A DNA stretch of 64,000 nt, from positions 1,798,001 through 1,862,000 of the forward strand of contig NZ_CP049362.1 of the NCBI RefSeq assembly GCF_019343455.1. Direction: 5' to 3'. Numbering within the stretch: position 1 is the first letter of the stretch; every line of letters starts with the position of its first letter. The notes beneath the pieces are model-generated. The model was not told the DNA's origin, did not search any database, and saw only the letters and a program-made list of their open reading frames with translations. This document shows positions 6,273-13,912 of the stretch, piece after piece. Source of the stretch: Alcaligenes ammonioxydans. Its GTDB lineage: Bacteria; Pseudomonadota; Gammaproteobacteria; Burkholderiales; Burkholderiaceae_B. The translations under genes and the position numbers were made by a program.

Positions 6273-8970
6273 CGGGACGTGTGAGCAGCCCTGCGAGACG
6301 CACGAATGGACCGGCACTTTAGCCGGTTTTTTTGCGTCTAAAGGCTTGACGTATACGCTGGCCGAGTTGCCCAAGTCGCACGTTACGGTCAACGGACAGC
6401 CACTGCCGATGCTGGAATGGGCGGATCGTCAGCTGGCTCCTGATGATGACGTGGAAATGCGCCTGATTCAGTATGGCGGCGTGTTCTCGGGCTTGGGCAA
6501 GTTACTGGGCAGCATCTTCAACTTTGCCTTTGGATGGCTGATGCCAAAGAGCGGGAGCCAGAATTTCGGTTCCCCGGAGCAGGGTCAGCGTCTTGAGACG
6601 ACTTCAGCCAAGGCCAACCAGGCAAAGCTGGGTGATGTCGTACCCGAGCTGGCCGGCCGGTTTCGTCGGTTCCCGGACTACCTGACCCCGCCGCGCCGTC
6701 GGTTCGTGAACTGGCGCGAGCAGTGGCTGGAGTTCCACGCCTGCATCGGCCCTGGCCAGTACCAAATCAATGATGCGGACGTGAAAGTAGGGGACACGCC
6801 GTTCTCTGCTCTGGGTGCTGACGGTTCATATGCCATCTACGGTCCAGGCGCTGATCTTTCGGGAACGTCCACGCACGAGCACTGGCACACTGTGGCAGCG
6901 GTGGGCGGCACCTCGTCGGGCACGGCAGGTCTGGAAATGTCTACCGAGCTGGCAAACCGGGAGAACACGCAGCCAGCAAGTTACTCGTTTGATGGGAACT
7001 ATATCTGGCGCTCTTCGGAAAGCGAGTTTCCCTCTGGATGGGGGGCGGGCACGCTGGTTAGTATTTCACTGCTGTTAACTTACTCTGTGACGCGAGAGGG
7101 GACGGTTCTGAATATACGTAATCGCTTTTACGGGCAGTTCAAGCATGTGATGCCATTGTCGGGCGCGGAGGTCACAATGCGCGTCGGCAGTGGGCCTGCT
7201 ATAGCGCTTGTGGTGGTTGCCAGTGGCCTGGATGCTCACGGTACAGGCTGGATTGAGTTGCGGTTGCAGCCCTCTGATACGGAGACCCCTGGGACGCTAG
7301 GGCCATGGTACAACGCGCTCGAGCCCGGTGAGTACGTCCTCACATTCACTTTGCATCCTTCCCGCCAGTGGTACGTTGAGCAATACTCGCCGCATCAAAT
7401 AGTAGTGTGGCGATTATTGCCAAATGGGTTAAATGATCCGGCTTGGCTTGGTTTCCCCTCCCTGACGAGCAGTGGCGCGGTAGTGAGTTACGAGGGAGGC
7501 ACCGTCTATGGCGAGTGGAGCAGCGAGTTTGTGGCTACGCCAGCCAAAGAGACAACGACAGCTCTTGAAATCGACTTCTTTTTTCCAAACGGCTTAGGGT
7601 ACGTACGCGAGAACGGTGATGTTACGGAGCAGGGGGTGGGTATTGAAATACAGTACCGCAATGCAGATGGTGGACCGCGTGCGACGATCAGCAAGTGGTA
7701 CGAAAACTGGACGCTGGATCAGATCGGTGTGACTGAGCACATCAGTGTTCCCCAGATGCGGCCGGCTGTACGGGTTCGCCGTGTAGGGGCGAGCGCCACG
7801 TCAACGCAGGTCAAAGACACCATCCAGTGGTATGGCCTAAAAAGCCGTCTGCGGACGCGAACAAGTTACCCGCGTTGGACCACGATGGCGGCCAAGCTGC
7901 GAGTCGGTGGGCGCCTGGGTGCGCAGTCGGAAAACCAGATTAATGTGGTGGCTACGCGGATGCTGCCAGTTCTGCAAAGCGACGGCACCTGGTCGGCACC
8001 GCAGCCAACGCGGGACATCTCTGCATTTGCTCGCTATATCACCAGCTCGATCGGGTACTCAGACTTGAATCTGGATGCCGACGAGCTGAGGCGCTTGGAT
8101 GCAATTTGGAAGACTAGGGGCGAAACGCTCGACCATGTGTATGACCTAACAACGGCTCAAGATGCCCTGAAACTTGCTTTCCGGGCCGGGTTCTCTGATC
8201 TTACGGTGTCGCATGGCCTGATTCGTCCAGTCCGCGATGATGTGCGCACGCAGTTCGAGCAAAGCTACTCAACGCTGAACATGACCAAGCCATTGCGTGA
8301 AAGCGTGAGTCCTCGTAAGCCCATGGACCCGGACGGGGTGGAGGTCGAGTACATCGACGCGGAGACCTGGACGTCAATGACGGTGAAGTGCTTATTGCCA
8401 GGGGATCAGGGGTTCAAGCTGGAGAAATTGAAACTCGACGGCGTGACAGACCGGGTCCGGGCCTGGCGAATCGGTATGCGCCGACGCCGGGAGCAGGCCT
8501 ATCGAAACCGTGAGTACAGCTTTGGCACAGAGATGGACGCATTTAATAGTGAGTACCTGTCTTATGTGCCGCTGTTTGATGATGAGCCTGGTAACGCGCA
8601 GATGGGCTTGCTGATCGATATCCGGCCCACCACTGGTGGCGCGTTGTTGCGCATCAGCGAGCCTTTGCGCTGGGTTGCCGGTGCGCCGCATTCTATGGGC
8701 CACAGGACCCCAGAAGGCAAGTTCATCGGTCCGTTCGTGGCGTCTCCAGGGCCTGATAATTACTCGATCATTGCCGATATTCCGCAGCCTTGGCCAGAGG
8801 TCAGCCTGAAACAGGAGCTGCCGCACATCTACTTTGGTCTGACGGCTGACTGGATAAAGCCAGCTCTGATTACGAACATCCAGGCCCGAGGCACAGACGC
8901 TACTGATGTGACTGCAGCAAATTACGACGTGCGTGTGTACGCCGATGACAACAACAATCCGCCGGATTAA
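6250..8970 (+). CDS. TipJ-like tail tip / host specificity protein
   Basis: Protein of 906 residues, the size and place of TipJ-family host specificity factors. The N-terminus (TIRVFLSGTCEQPCETHEW, then a ThiS-like section with HVTVNGQPLPMLEWAD) is followed by a Gly-rich hydrophobic segment (GGVFSGLGKLLGSIFNFAFG, about 95-115). The remainder is beta-rich with Trp-rich repeats. TipJ proteins close the tail tip and contact the cell envelope. The start is ATG 6250, right after a hairpin with a U-tract. The gene ends 20 bp before another terminator. Confidence 0.85.
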   Translation: MTIRVFLSGTCEQPCETHEWTGTLAGFFASKGLTYTLAELPKSHVTVNGQPLPMLEWADRQLAPDDDVEMRLIQYGGVFSGLGKLLGSIFNFAFGWLMPKSGSQNFGSPEQGQRLETTSAKANQAKLGDVVPELAGRFRRFPDYLTPPRRRFVNWREQWLEFHACIGPGQYQINDADVKVGDTPFSALGADGSYAIYGPGADLSGTSTHEHWHTVAAVGGTSSGTAGLEMSTELANRENTQPASYSFDGNYIWRSSESEFPSGWGAGTLVSISLLLTYSVTREGTVLNIRNRFYGQFKHVMPLSGAEVTMRVGSGPAIALVVVASGLDAHGTGWIELRLQPSDTETPGTLGPWYNALEPGEYVLTFTLHPSRQWYVEQYSPHQIVVWRLLPNGLNDPAWLGFPSLTSSGAVVSYEGGTVYGEWSSEFVATPAKETTTALEIDFFFPNGLGYVRENGDVTEQGVGIEIQYRNADGGPRATISKWYENWTLDQIGVTEHISVPQMRPAVRVRRVGASATSTQVKDTIQWYGLKSRLRTRTSYPRWTTMAAKLRVGGRLGAQSENQINVVATRMLPVLQSDGTWSAPQPTRDISAFARYITSSIGYSDLNLDADELRRLDAIWKTRGETLDHVYDLTTAQDALKLAFRAGFSDLTVSHGLIRPVRDDVRTQFEQSYSTLNMTKPLRESVSPRKPMDPDGVEVEYIDAETWTSMTVKCLLPGDQGFKLEKLKLDGVTDRVRAWRIGMRRRREQAYRNREYSFGTEMDAFNSEYLSYVPLFDDEPGNAQMGLLIDIRPTTGGALLRISEPLRWVAGAPHSMGHRTPEGKFIGPFVASPGPDNYSIIADIPQPWPEVSLKQELPHIYFGLTADWIKPALITNIQARGTDATDVTAANYDVRVYADDNNNPPD
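6310..6333 (+). terminator. Terminator-like hairpin inside the tip gene
   Basis: Stem ACCGGC/GCCGGT with loop ACTTTA, followed by seven T (6327-6333). It lies within codons 21-28 of the tip protein gene, so it must be passed for the full-length protein to be made. Confidence 0.6.
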
Positions 8971-8990
8971 CACCGGCACCAGCATCAATC

Positions 8991-9012
8991 AACCCGCTTC
9001 GGCGGGTTTTTT
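8991..9012 (+). terminator. Intrinsic terminator between tip and fibre genes
   Basis: Perfect 7-bp stem AACCCGC/GCGGGTT with a TTCG tetraloop and a T-run to 9012. It ends 13 bases before the tail fibre start, the same spacing as the terminator before the tape measure gene. Confidence 0.85.
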
Positions 9013-9025
9013 ATGGGCGTTTGAT

Positions 9026-10444
9026 ATGACGACATATAAAACCGGCAACCCGCTGGGCAGCCCTGCGCCCCAGGATCTGTTCGATAACTCGCAAAACCTT
9101 GATCATCGAGAAAACGACACCGAGAAAGAAATCTGGCCGGATCGCTTTGGCAGAGATCGGCTGACCTGGTACGGCATTGAGCGTAAAGCAGAGCGTCAAC
9201 GTGATGTATTCGAGAGCAGATTTGACAACTTTCTGAGAAGTTCAGGTTATCAAGACGTTGGTGTGTACCGCCAGGGGCTGGAGATCACTGAGCGAAACCA
9301 GATTTTCTGGCGTGACGGGGAGTTGTATCGTGCCGGCGCATCGTTAACTCTGCCGTACACGACAACAGGCGAATGGGCGGTGGAGGGCGGCTATTTTGTT
9401 GCGGTGGGGGATGCAGCCCTACGGCAAAGCCTTGCAGATGCGGATGGGCTTGAAAACGGTGCGCAACTGGTTGGCTTTAGTGACGAGTTCAATCAAAAGT
9501 GGAAAGTCTCTGATCTGCTGAGACAATTTGGCCCAACCTATATTCAGTTTGGGGCGATTCGTCAGGCAGTACAAGGCGGTGGATGGCGCTTTATTAGCGA
9601 CACAGATCACCGGCCCCGTGGTTTCTCTGGTCAGCCAGCCGTAGATAGCAATGGCGATATTATCGTTAATTTTGATCGGGGCTTTCCGAAAGTAGGTGGG
9701 CTGCTGGTCTGTCCCGACGAGACGCTCGCACTGTTTGGAATTACCGTTGGTGCCTCTGTGGGGCTAGACTTTGCCGCGATTTCGATGAGCAAGGACATGT
9801 CTTTGATCGTCAATCTGGGCGATAAGACGATCGACGCTGAGACCTATTTCAGGCCGAGGGTTTCGATGACGGAAAATAGCGATGGAACTTTCACAGTAAC
9901 CCATCCACCTGTGCCCAGCGGCTTTGAAGCGCCAGTTATGAGTCCGAGTTTTGTCGGAAATGTCGATGCGCGAATTGTTGATTTCACATCGACAACAATC
10001 ACCATTGCACCCACTGTTCCTCTGAATGGGAGTGTAGTGTTTGACGGCTCGAATTGGAATGTCGTCACAGCTGCAAAAGTGAAGCCGACACTGTCATTCA
10101 ATGCAGGCGTACTGACAGTCGCTCACCAGCCTATTTCGGCTGCTCAAGAGAAGTTTGCGCTTATATCCCCAAGAAGAACCAATGTGCCAATCAGTATCTC
10201 AGCAGGCACACAGCAAGGGCTGAACAGCTTTTCGGTGGAGTTCCGCAACCCGACTACGGGGCAACTGCTCTCGGTTGTGCCGCCTGGCGCAGGTTTTTTC
10301 TATCAACGGGATGTGAGTGTGATAGCGGAACAAGGAAGCGGGACATTCTCGATTAAAAGAGGGTCGGTCAAACTCAACGCTGGAGATGTCTTTCTTGAGA
10401 ACGCAAATTTGTGGATTCTGGGGATGCAGATAGTCGAACCTTAG
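9026..10444 (+). CDS. Phage tail fibre protein
   Basis: Protein of 472 residues. Its N-terminus (TTYKTGNPLGSPAPQDLFDNSQNLD, DRLTWYGIERKAERQRDVFE) is the attachment module common to many prophage tail fibres. About residues 60-130 resemble a short linker domain (GVYRQGLEITERNQIFWRDGELYRAG). The C-terminal two thirds are beta-rich and Thr/Ser/Val-rich, the usual receptor-binding part and the most variable between phages. I chose ATG 9026; the earlier in-frame ATG lies within the tip gene and before the terminator. No chaperone gene follows, so the fibre may fold unaided. Confidence 0.82.
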   Translation: MTTYKTGNPLGSPAPQDLFDNSQNLDHRENDTEKEIWPDRFGRDRLTWYGIERKAERQRDVFESRFDNFLRSSGYQDVGVYRQGLEITERNQIFWRDGELYRAGASLTLPYTTTGEWAVEGGYFVAVGDAALRQSLADADGLENGAQLVGFSDEFNQKWKVSDLLRQFGPTYIQFGAIRQAVQGGGWRFISDTDHRPRGFSGQPAVDSNGDIIVNFDRGFPKVGGLLVCPDETLALFGITVGASVGLDFAAISMSKDMSLIVNLGDKTIDAETYFRPRVSMTENSDGTFTVTHPPVPSGFEAPVMSPSFVGNVDARIVDFTSTTITIAPTVPLNGSVVFDGSNWNVVTAAKVKPTLSFNAGVLTVAHQPISAAQEKFALISPRRTNVPISISAGTQQGLNSFSVEFRNPTTGQLLSVVPPGAGFFYQRDVSVIAEQGSGTFSIKRGSVKLNAGDVFLENANLWILGMQIVEP

Positions 10445-10459
10445 CAGTAGTTTTTGTAA

Positions 10460-10479
10460 GCCGCCTAAGCGGTTTTTTT
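10460..10479 (+). terminator. Intrinsic terminator after fibre gene
   Basis: Stem (G)CCGC/GCGG(T) with loop CTAA, then seven T (10473-10479). It separates the fibre gene from the lysis genes. Confidence 0.65.
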
Positions 10480-10517
10480 ACGTCTGCTGCTTTTGCAGCG
10501 CATCACGGGAGACAGCC

Positions 10518-10940
10518 ATGCCGACCGTATTACACAAGGGGAAGGACTTGGAACCGACAAGCACGGGAACATCGGCCGCTGGCTTGGCCGTTTGGAAGGC
10601 GATGGGAGGAATAGCAGGAATGGGGGCCATCGGGGCGGGCTTGGCCACGCTGGTGGTGATGTGTATTCTGCGGCCGCGCACGCAGTCCGAATGGATTGTG
10701 GGGGTGATCAGCACGGTGGTGGCCTCGATCTCAGGCGGTGCCGCGGTGATCCAGCACTACGAGCTGCACCACTGGGCGAACAACCCGGTGGGGCTGGTGG
10801 CCATGTTGGGGTTGGCGTTCGCTTGCGGGCTGCCCGGCTGGGCGGTGGTGCGCTGGGCGTTCAACTTTTTCGACAAGCGGCGCAAGGCCGATATCGCCGA
10901 GGTAGTTGGCGAAATTCAAAACCTGGCAAGGGGGAAGTAA
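10518..10940 (+). CDS. Putative phage holin
   Basis: Protein of 140 residues with three predicted membrane segments (about 30-51, 59-80 and 92-112) and a charged C-terminus (FFDKRRKADIAEVVGEIQNLARGK). It directly precedes the endolysin gene, so it is most likely the holin that opens the inner membrane at the time of lysis. The start is ATG 10518 with GGGAGA upstream. The stop is followed at once by the endolysin GTG. I do not recognise the holin family; the call rests on topology and position. Confidence 0.72.
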   Translation: MPTVLHKGKDLEPTSTGTSAAGLAVWKAMGGIAGMGAIGAGLATLVVMCILRPRTQSEWIVGVISTVVASISGGAAVIQHYELHHWANNPVGLVAMLGLAFACGLPGWAVVRWAFNFFDKRRKADIAEVVGEIQNLARGK

Positions 10941-11513
10941 GTGAACAAGTTGTTCGAAGTTATCACGGGCCTTCTGGCCCTTTTTTTTCGTCCACGAAAA
11001 GTGGAGTCCGCGCCGGCACCGGTCGAGTCGAAGCCTGCCGGCATGTCTGCCGACGGCCTGGCCATCCTGCGGTATTTCGAGAGCTGTGAGCTGGAAGCCT
11101 ATTGGGATGCTGACGGCAAAGTGTGGACCATCGGCTGGGGCGATACCGGCCCCGACGTAGTGAAAGGCCTGCGCATCACCCTGGCCGAAGCCGACGAGCG
11201 GTTGCGGCGTCGGCTGGCGCGTGAGTTTGTGCCTGGCGTCCTCGCCGCGCTGACTCGTCCAGCAAATCAGGCGCAGCTCGATGCCATGGTGGACCTTGCA
11301 TACAACATCGGCGTGGAAGCATTTCAAGGTTCCACGCTGGTCCGCTTGTTCAATGCCGGCGACCAGGCCGGTGCTGCTGAGCAATTCCCGCGCTGGAACA
11401 AGTCAGGTGGCAAAGTCCTGTTGGGCCTGCGCCGTCGACGTGCTGCTGATCGTGCTCGTTTCTTGGGCGCATCTGGGGCGGAGGCTATCAAGATAGGAGC
11501 GGCCATTGTTTAA
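10941..11513 (+). CDS. Endolysin, GH24 lysozyme (muramidase)
   Basis: Protein of 190 residues. The lysozyme domain begins at about residue 36. Glu47 in FESCELEAYWD is the candidate catalytic acid, with Asp56 and Thr63 (DGKVWTIGWGDT) completing the E-8-D/C-T pattern of T4-type lysozymes. RPANQAQLDAMVDLAYNIG and FPRWNKSGG match further family motifs. It hydrolyses the glycan strands of peptidoglycan. The start is GTG 10941, adjacent to the holin stop. The N-terminal hydrophobic stretch (FEVITGLLALFF) may be a signal-arrest-release anchor, but it is short. A terminator-like hairpin lies within codons 9-16. Confidence 0.9.
   Translation: MNKLFEVITGLLALFFRPRKVESAPAPVESKPAGMSADGLAILRYFESCELEAYWDADGKVWTIGWGDTGPDVVKGLRITLAEADERLRRRLAREFVPGVLAALTRPANQAQLDAMVDLAYNIGVEAFQGSTLVRLFNAGDQAGAAEQFPRWNKSGGKVLLGLRRRRAADRARFLGASGAEAIKIGAAIV
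10967..10988 (+). terminator. Terminator-like hairpin inside endolysin start
   Basis: Stem GGGCC/GGCCC with loop TTCT, followed by eight consecutive T (10981-10988), all inside the endolysin coding region. The sequence is a textbook intrinsic terminator. The T-run also codes for Phe-Phe of the N-terminal hydrophobic stretch. Confidence 0.65.
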
Positions 11514-11754
11514 GGCGTTATGGAACCGAGTCGCAGGCTGGCTGGGGCTGCTGAGCGGCCTGATCATTGCCGCCCTGGCGCTGCTGCAGGTCGGGCGGCG
11601 CCAGGGCAGGGCACAGGCAGAACAGAAACAATATGAGGCGGATCTCTCCGCTGGGGAGGTGGGACGTGATGCAGCTGAAACGATTGAGCGCCTGGGCGAT
11701 GATGCTGTGCGTGATCGCGCTCGTAAGCGGATGCGGGACACTCGGGGGCGGTAG
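11506..11754 (+). CDS. Inner-membrane spanin (Rz-like)
   Basis: Protein of 82 residues with one N-terminal membrane segment (about 10-29, VAGWLGLLSGLIIAALALLQ) and a helical charged periplasmic tail rich in Arg, Glu and Ala. This is the plan of i-spanins, which pair with an outer-membrane lipoprotein to fuse the membranes in the last lysis step. The start is TTG 11506 with GGAG at 11496-11499; it overlaps the endolysin stop by 8 bp. The partner gene starts inside it in another frame. Confidence 0.75.
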   Translation: MFKALWNRVAGWLGLLSGLIIAALALLQVGRRQGRAQAEQKQYEADLSAGEVGRDAAETIERLGDDAVRDRARKRMRDTRGR

Positions 11755-11881
11755 CTACTGCGCTGCCGCTCAGCGCCCGTTTCAATGGCGTTCAGACGCT
11801 GAGATAGATGCGACGCCAATCAGAGTGTTGCGTTACGTGGAAACGGAGGCTGAGACCTGGGGGCGATTGTGCCAGAAGTAG
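11669..11881 (+). CDS. Outer-membrane lipoprotein spanin (Rz1-like)
   Basis: Protein of 70 residues: signal peptide MQLKRLSAWAMMLCVIALVS with lipobox and lipidated Cys22, then a 49-residue mature part. It begins within the i-spanin gene in another frame and extends past its end, the overlapping Rz/Rz1 arrangement. ATG 11669 has a strong GGGGAGG upstream. Upstream in-frame codons would place the signal peptide internally and are rejected. Proline is scarcer than in lambda Rz1. Confidence 0.8.
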   Translation: MQLKRLSAWAMMLCVIALVSGCGTLGGGSYCAAAQRPFQWRSDAEIDATPIRVLRYVETEAETWGRLCQK

Positions 11882-11965
11882 AGGCGTCATCCGGTATATA
11901 TGCTTGGATCGCGGTTGCGTACTCCGTCACGGCCGGCTCTCTTTTGCGCATTGGATAGAGACTTT

Positions 11966-11988
11966 GAGCCACTTCAGTGCAGTGGCTC
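11966..11988 (+). terminator. Hairpin ending the phage lysis operon
   Basis: Perfect 8-bp stem GAGCCACT/AGTGGCTC with a 7-nt loop, followed by ATCTTCTTT. The U-tract is imperfect. It overlaps the 3' end of the convergent zinc-ribbon gene and may terminate both strands. Confidence 0.55.
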
Positions 11989-12303
11989 ATCTTCTTTGGG
12001 CCCTTTAATGATTGCACCCCACATCCTAGGAGGTAGTTGGTTGTTATCGTGGGGCCGGTCGAAAATATAATCAGCCAAACTGCCTGGCCAAAGTTTGAAG
12101 CCTAGATGTGTTTGCCACTTGTCTTCTTGGTATAGCCAGAGCGTATCACATGCCTTGCATCGAAAAAGCATTTCATAGCCATGCCTGCCCACGTCGTCGA
12201 GTTGAGTAATGGGCTGCATAAGTTTGTGTGGTGCACAAGGCTGAAGAGAAATGATTAGGGTTTGACACTGGGCACAGAGAGTATCTTTATAGGGCGCTCC
12301 CAT
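11974..12303 (-). CDS. Small zinc-ribbon-like cargo protein, copy A
   Basis: Protein of 109 residues with two CxxC knuckles, Cys10/Cys13 and Cys49/Cys52, probably binding one zinc. After the second pair come TLWLYQEDKWQTHLGFKLWPG and a C-terminal extension ending EDEPLH. I know no functional family. Its closest visible relative is the gene at 13913-14158, with the same four cysteine positions and a shared LGFKLWPG motif. The start is ATG 12303 with TTGGAG upstream. It runs toward the phage lysis genes and is the first gene of the A cargo unit. Confidence 0.72.
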   Translation of the reverse strand: MGAPYKDTLCAQCQTLIISLQPCAPHKLMQPITQLDDVGRHGYEMLFRCKACDTLWLYQEDKWQTHLGFKLWPGSLADYIFDRPHDNNQLPPRMWGAIIKGPKEDEPLH

Positions 12304-12448
12304 GGCTTTCTCCAATAAATGAATTTGGAACAGCACGCATGTAATTTTTAAAATATCAATGCTCGTGTTGGGTTGCCTCGTGCCTTAAATGACACTCCAA
12401 AAACGGTCCTCCCAAGCTGGGCTGATTGACGGTTAAAAGTGATGCTCT

Positions 12449-12616
12449 TTACTTTTTCGTAGGCTTATCCTTGGCAGGATGAGACGGTTTCGGATGGCAC
12501 TCGCCTTTGCTGGTGCCTGTCTCAGATGTATCGTTCTGCGGCGATGTAGGGGATGGGGTTTGAGAGGGCTGACTGGGCTTGTTTGTCGATTGCTTTGCAG
12601 GGGTACTTCTCGGAAT
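12449..12616 (-). pseudogene. Pro/Ser/Lys-rich small ORF, decayed copy A
   Basis: An open minus-strand frame runs between stops at 12617-12619 and 12449-12451 and encodes a Pro/Ser/Thr/Lys-rich tail (KPSQPSQTPSPTSPQN, ending DKPTKK). There is no ATG, GTG or TTG at its head in a sensible place. Its composition and its position between the zinc-ribbon gene and the next small gene match the intact copy at 14319-14471. I read it as a homologue that lost its start. Low complexity makes the alignment weak. Confidence 0.4.
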
Positions 12617-12696
12617 TCAGGAGGATGAGTGCGTTGAAGCCTCAGGTTACTGAAAGCCAGGCTTGTTAGAGGCAAACACTGAGTAAGTAAGCCCAT

Positions 12697-12930
12697 CTAT
12701 TCAGAGTGAGGCAGGTCACTTTTTTTCAATAGCCGTGGCTTGCCTGAGGAGGATGGGCGTTTAGGGCCTTCCTGTTGTTTATTTTCAAATGCCGTTGCTT
12801 CATCCTGGGTAATATCGCGAGGTTTTATTTCTGGCGTTTCCCCTGTTTTTTTTCTGGAAGCGAGCCTGAGTTTCGAGGGAAGTCGAAACCATTCTGCGAG
12901 CATTTCTAAAGATGAGAATTTATAGGGCAT
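12697..12930 (-). CDS. Small charged cargo protein, unit A
   Basis: Protein of 77 residues, unknown. The N-terminal part is mildly hydrophobic (YKFSSLEMLAEWFRLPSKLRL), the remainder highly charged and Pro/Lys-rich. The start is ATG 12928-12930 with AAGGAA upstream. It corresponds in position to the gene at 14550-14783 in unit B; protein similarity is slight, but the upstream noncoding DNA of the two is visibly related. Confidence 0.5.
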   Translation of the reverse strand: MPYKFSSLEMLAEWFRLPSKLRLASRKKTGETPEIKPRDITQDEATAFENKQQEGPKRPSSSGKPRLLKKSDLPHSE

Positions 12931-13061
12931 ACGTCATTCCTTGCTTGACCGGCAGAGACGTTGCTCAGAGGGGCCGAGGCGCAATGCCAGTAGTCACTTA
13001 GGGGCAAACCGCGAAGGACTGTATTCATCCTAGTCCCGTTCAGTGGAAGACATGTAAAATC

Positions 13062-13087
13062 ATTTGTAATTCATTGTATTTTAAGGG
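13062..13087 (+). repeat. 26-bp direct repeat, copy 1
   Basis: Exact match over 26 bp to 14914-14939, 1852 bp away in the same orientation. It is AT-rich and starts ATTTGTAATTCATTG. Flanking sequence on both sides is also related but diverged. It may contain a promoter. From here to 13651 no gene is supported; the stretch holds a decayed tRNA 3' end. Confidence 0.85.
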
Positions 13088-13411
13088 TATTTTCAGCTTG
13101 CACGCTCTTGTTTATTGCAGTGTGACAAGCGTTGTTGGACTAAAATCCAGTCAGTGTTGGCTTACCTTAATAGTTAAGCAGCGATTATTTATATTTTTGA
13201 AATAAATACACAGTCTTAGAGTGGATGAGCTCTCACAAGCCCCACAGCTCTATGCAAAAAAAAGCCCGATCGAAGGCATACCTAGTATTTTTTTGGGGGA
13301 AAGGTTCGTGGCTTTTGCGTGATACTGTCACACGCCATAAGCTAACGTAGAGCAGTGGTAGCAGTTGGGTCGAAGCTGGTTTTTGATTTGCGTATGGTTG
13401 ACTGTATCCGT

Positions 13412-13461
13412 CTTGCAGGGGGGGCGAGGGTTCAAAAGCCCCAATCCTTTCGTTTCGGCCA
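13412..13461 (+). other. Decayed 3' end of tRNA-Pro, copy A (old att junction)
   Basis: This 50-base stretch aligns without gaps to the tRNA-Pro(GGG) 3' end at 15519-15568, with about 38 identical positions counted by eye. Both start CTTGCA and end in CCA. A degraded version of the downstream terminator follows (CAAAGGCTTGCAGC then a T-run). It cannot fold as a tRNA. I read it as an older attachment-site copy within the cargo zone. Confidence 0.6.
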
Positions 13462-13651
13462 AGTTGTCAAAGGCTTGCAGCTTTTTTCTTTAGGCCTTTT
13501 TTCATTCTTGAAGGGCTTTATTCCGGTTTTTTGGGTTTTTTTGTGTATTGGCTACCGGATGAAGATAAGCAAGCTATTTATCGGTTTATGGCCTATCCTG
13601 TACTTATGTCCCAACATTCGTTGGGGCTGCCATTGACCAATGGAGGTCGTA

Positions 13652-13816
13652 ATGGACAAGAGAGGCAAACCGCCCAAGAAGCCAAGTACACGCAAGTCTG
13701 AGCTCACGCCGTTGCAAGAAGCTTGGCCAGCTCAGGCTCCTAATGTGGGGATCAAGCGCGCCAGTGCTGCTCATGACCACAAACCCTCAGGAAGAGGGGC
13801 TGTACGGGGCAGATAA
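13652..13816 (+). CDS. Small basic protein, unknown
   Basis: Protein of 54 residues, Lys/Arg/Pro-rich (opening MDKRGKPPKKPSTRKSELTP, ending GRGAVRGR). ATG 13652 is preceded by TGGAGGT at 13641-13647. A strong terminator follows 41 bp after the stop, so this is a complete small transcription unit. Composition suggests a disordered nucleic-acid binding protein, which is speculation. It has no counterpart in unit B. Confidence 0.5.
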   Translation: MDKRGKPPKKPSTRKSELTPLQEAWPAQAPNVGIKRASAAHDHKPSGRGAVRGR

Positions 13817-13857
13817 ACCTCGAGACTTGGATTCCCATCCTATCCAGCCATAGAAAG

Positions 13858-13890
13858 AGCCTGCAATCACACTATTGCAGGCTTTTTTTT
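13858..13890 (+). terminator. Strong intrinsic terminator
   Basis: Perfect 10-bp stem AGCCTGCAAT/ATTGCAGGCT with a 6-nt loop and eight T (13883-13890). It closes the small basic gene. Confidence 0.9.
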
Positions 13891-13912
13891 GCGTAAGTTA
13901 TTGTGCGCAGGA

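Noticed and set aside
10493..11089. 198-codon frame over the holin gene
   Set aside because: Gly/Arg-rich product in a shifted frame; the holin frame has membrane helices, a ribosome site and correct context.
12433..12696. 87-codon minus-strand frame
   Set aside because: The Pro/Lys-rich frame in another phase matches the intact copy in unit B; this frame has no relative and a basic random-like composition.
13355..13636. 93-codon plus-strand frame with hydrophobic middle
   Set aside because: It runs through the decayed tRNA-Pro 3' end and its terminator remains, starts with GTG without a ribosome site, and its hydrophobicity comes from T-runs.
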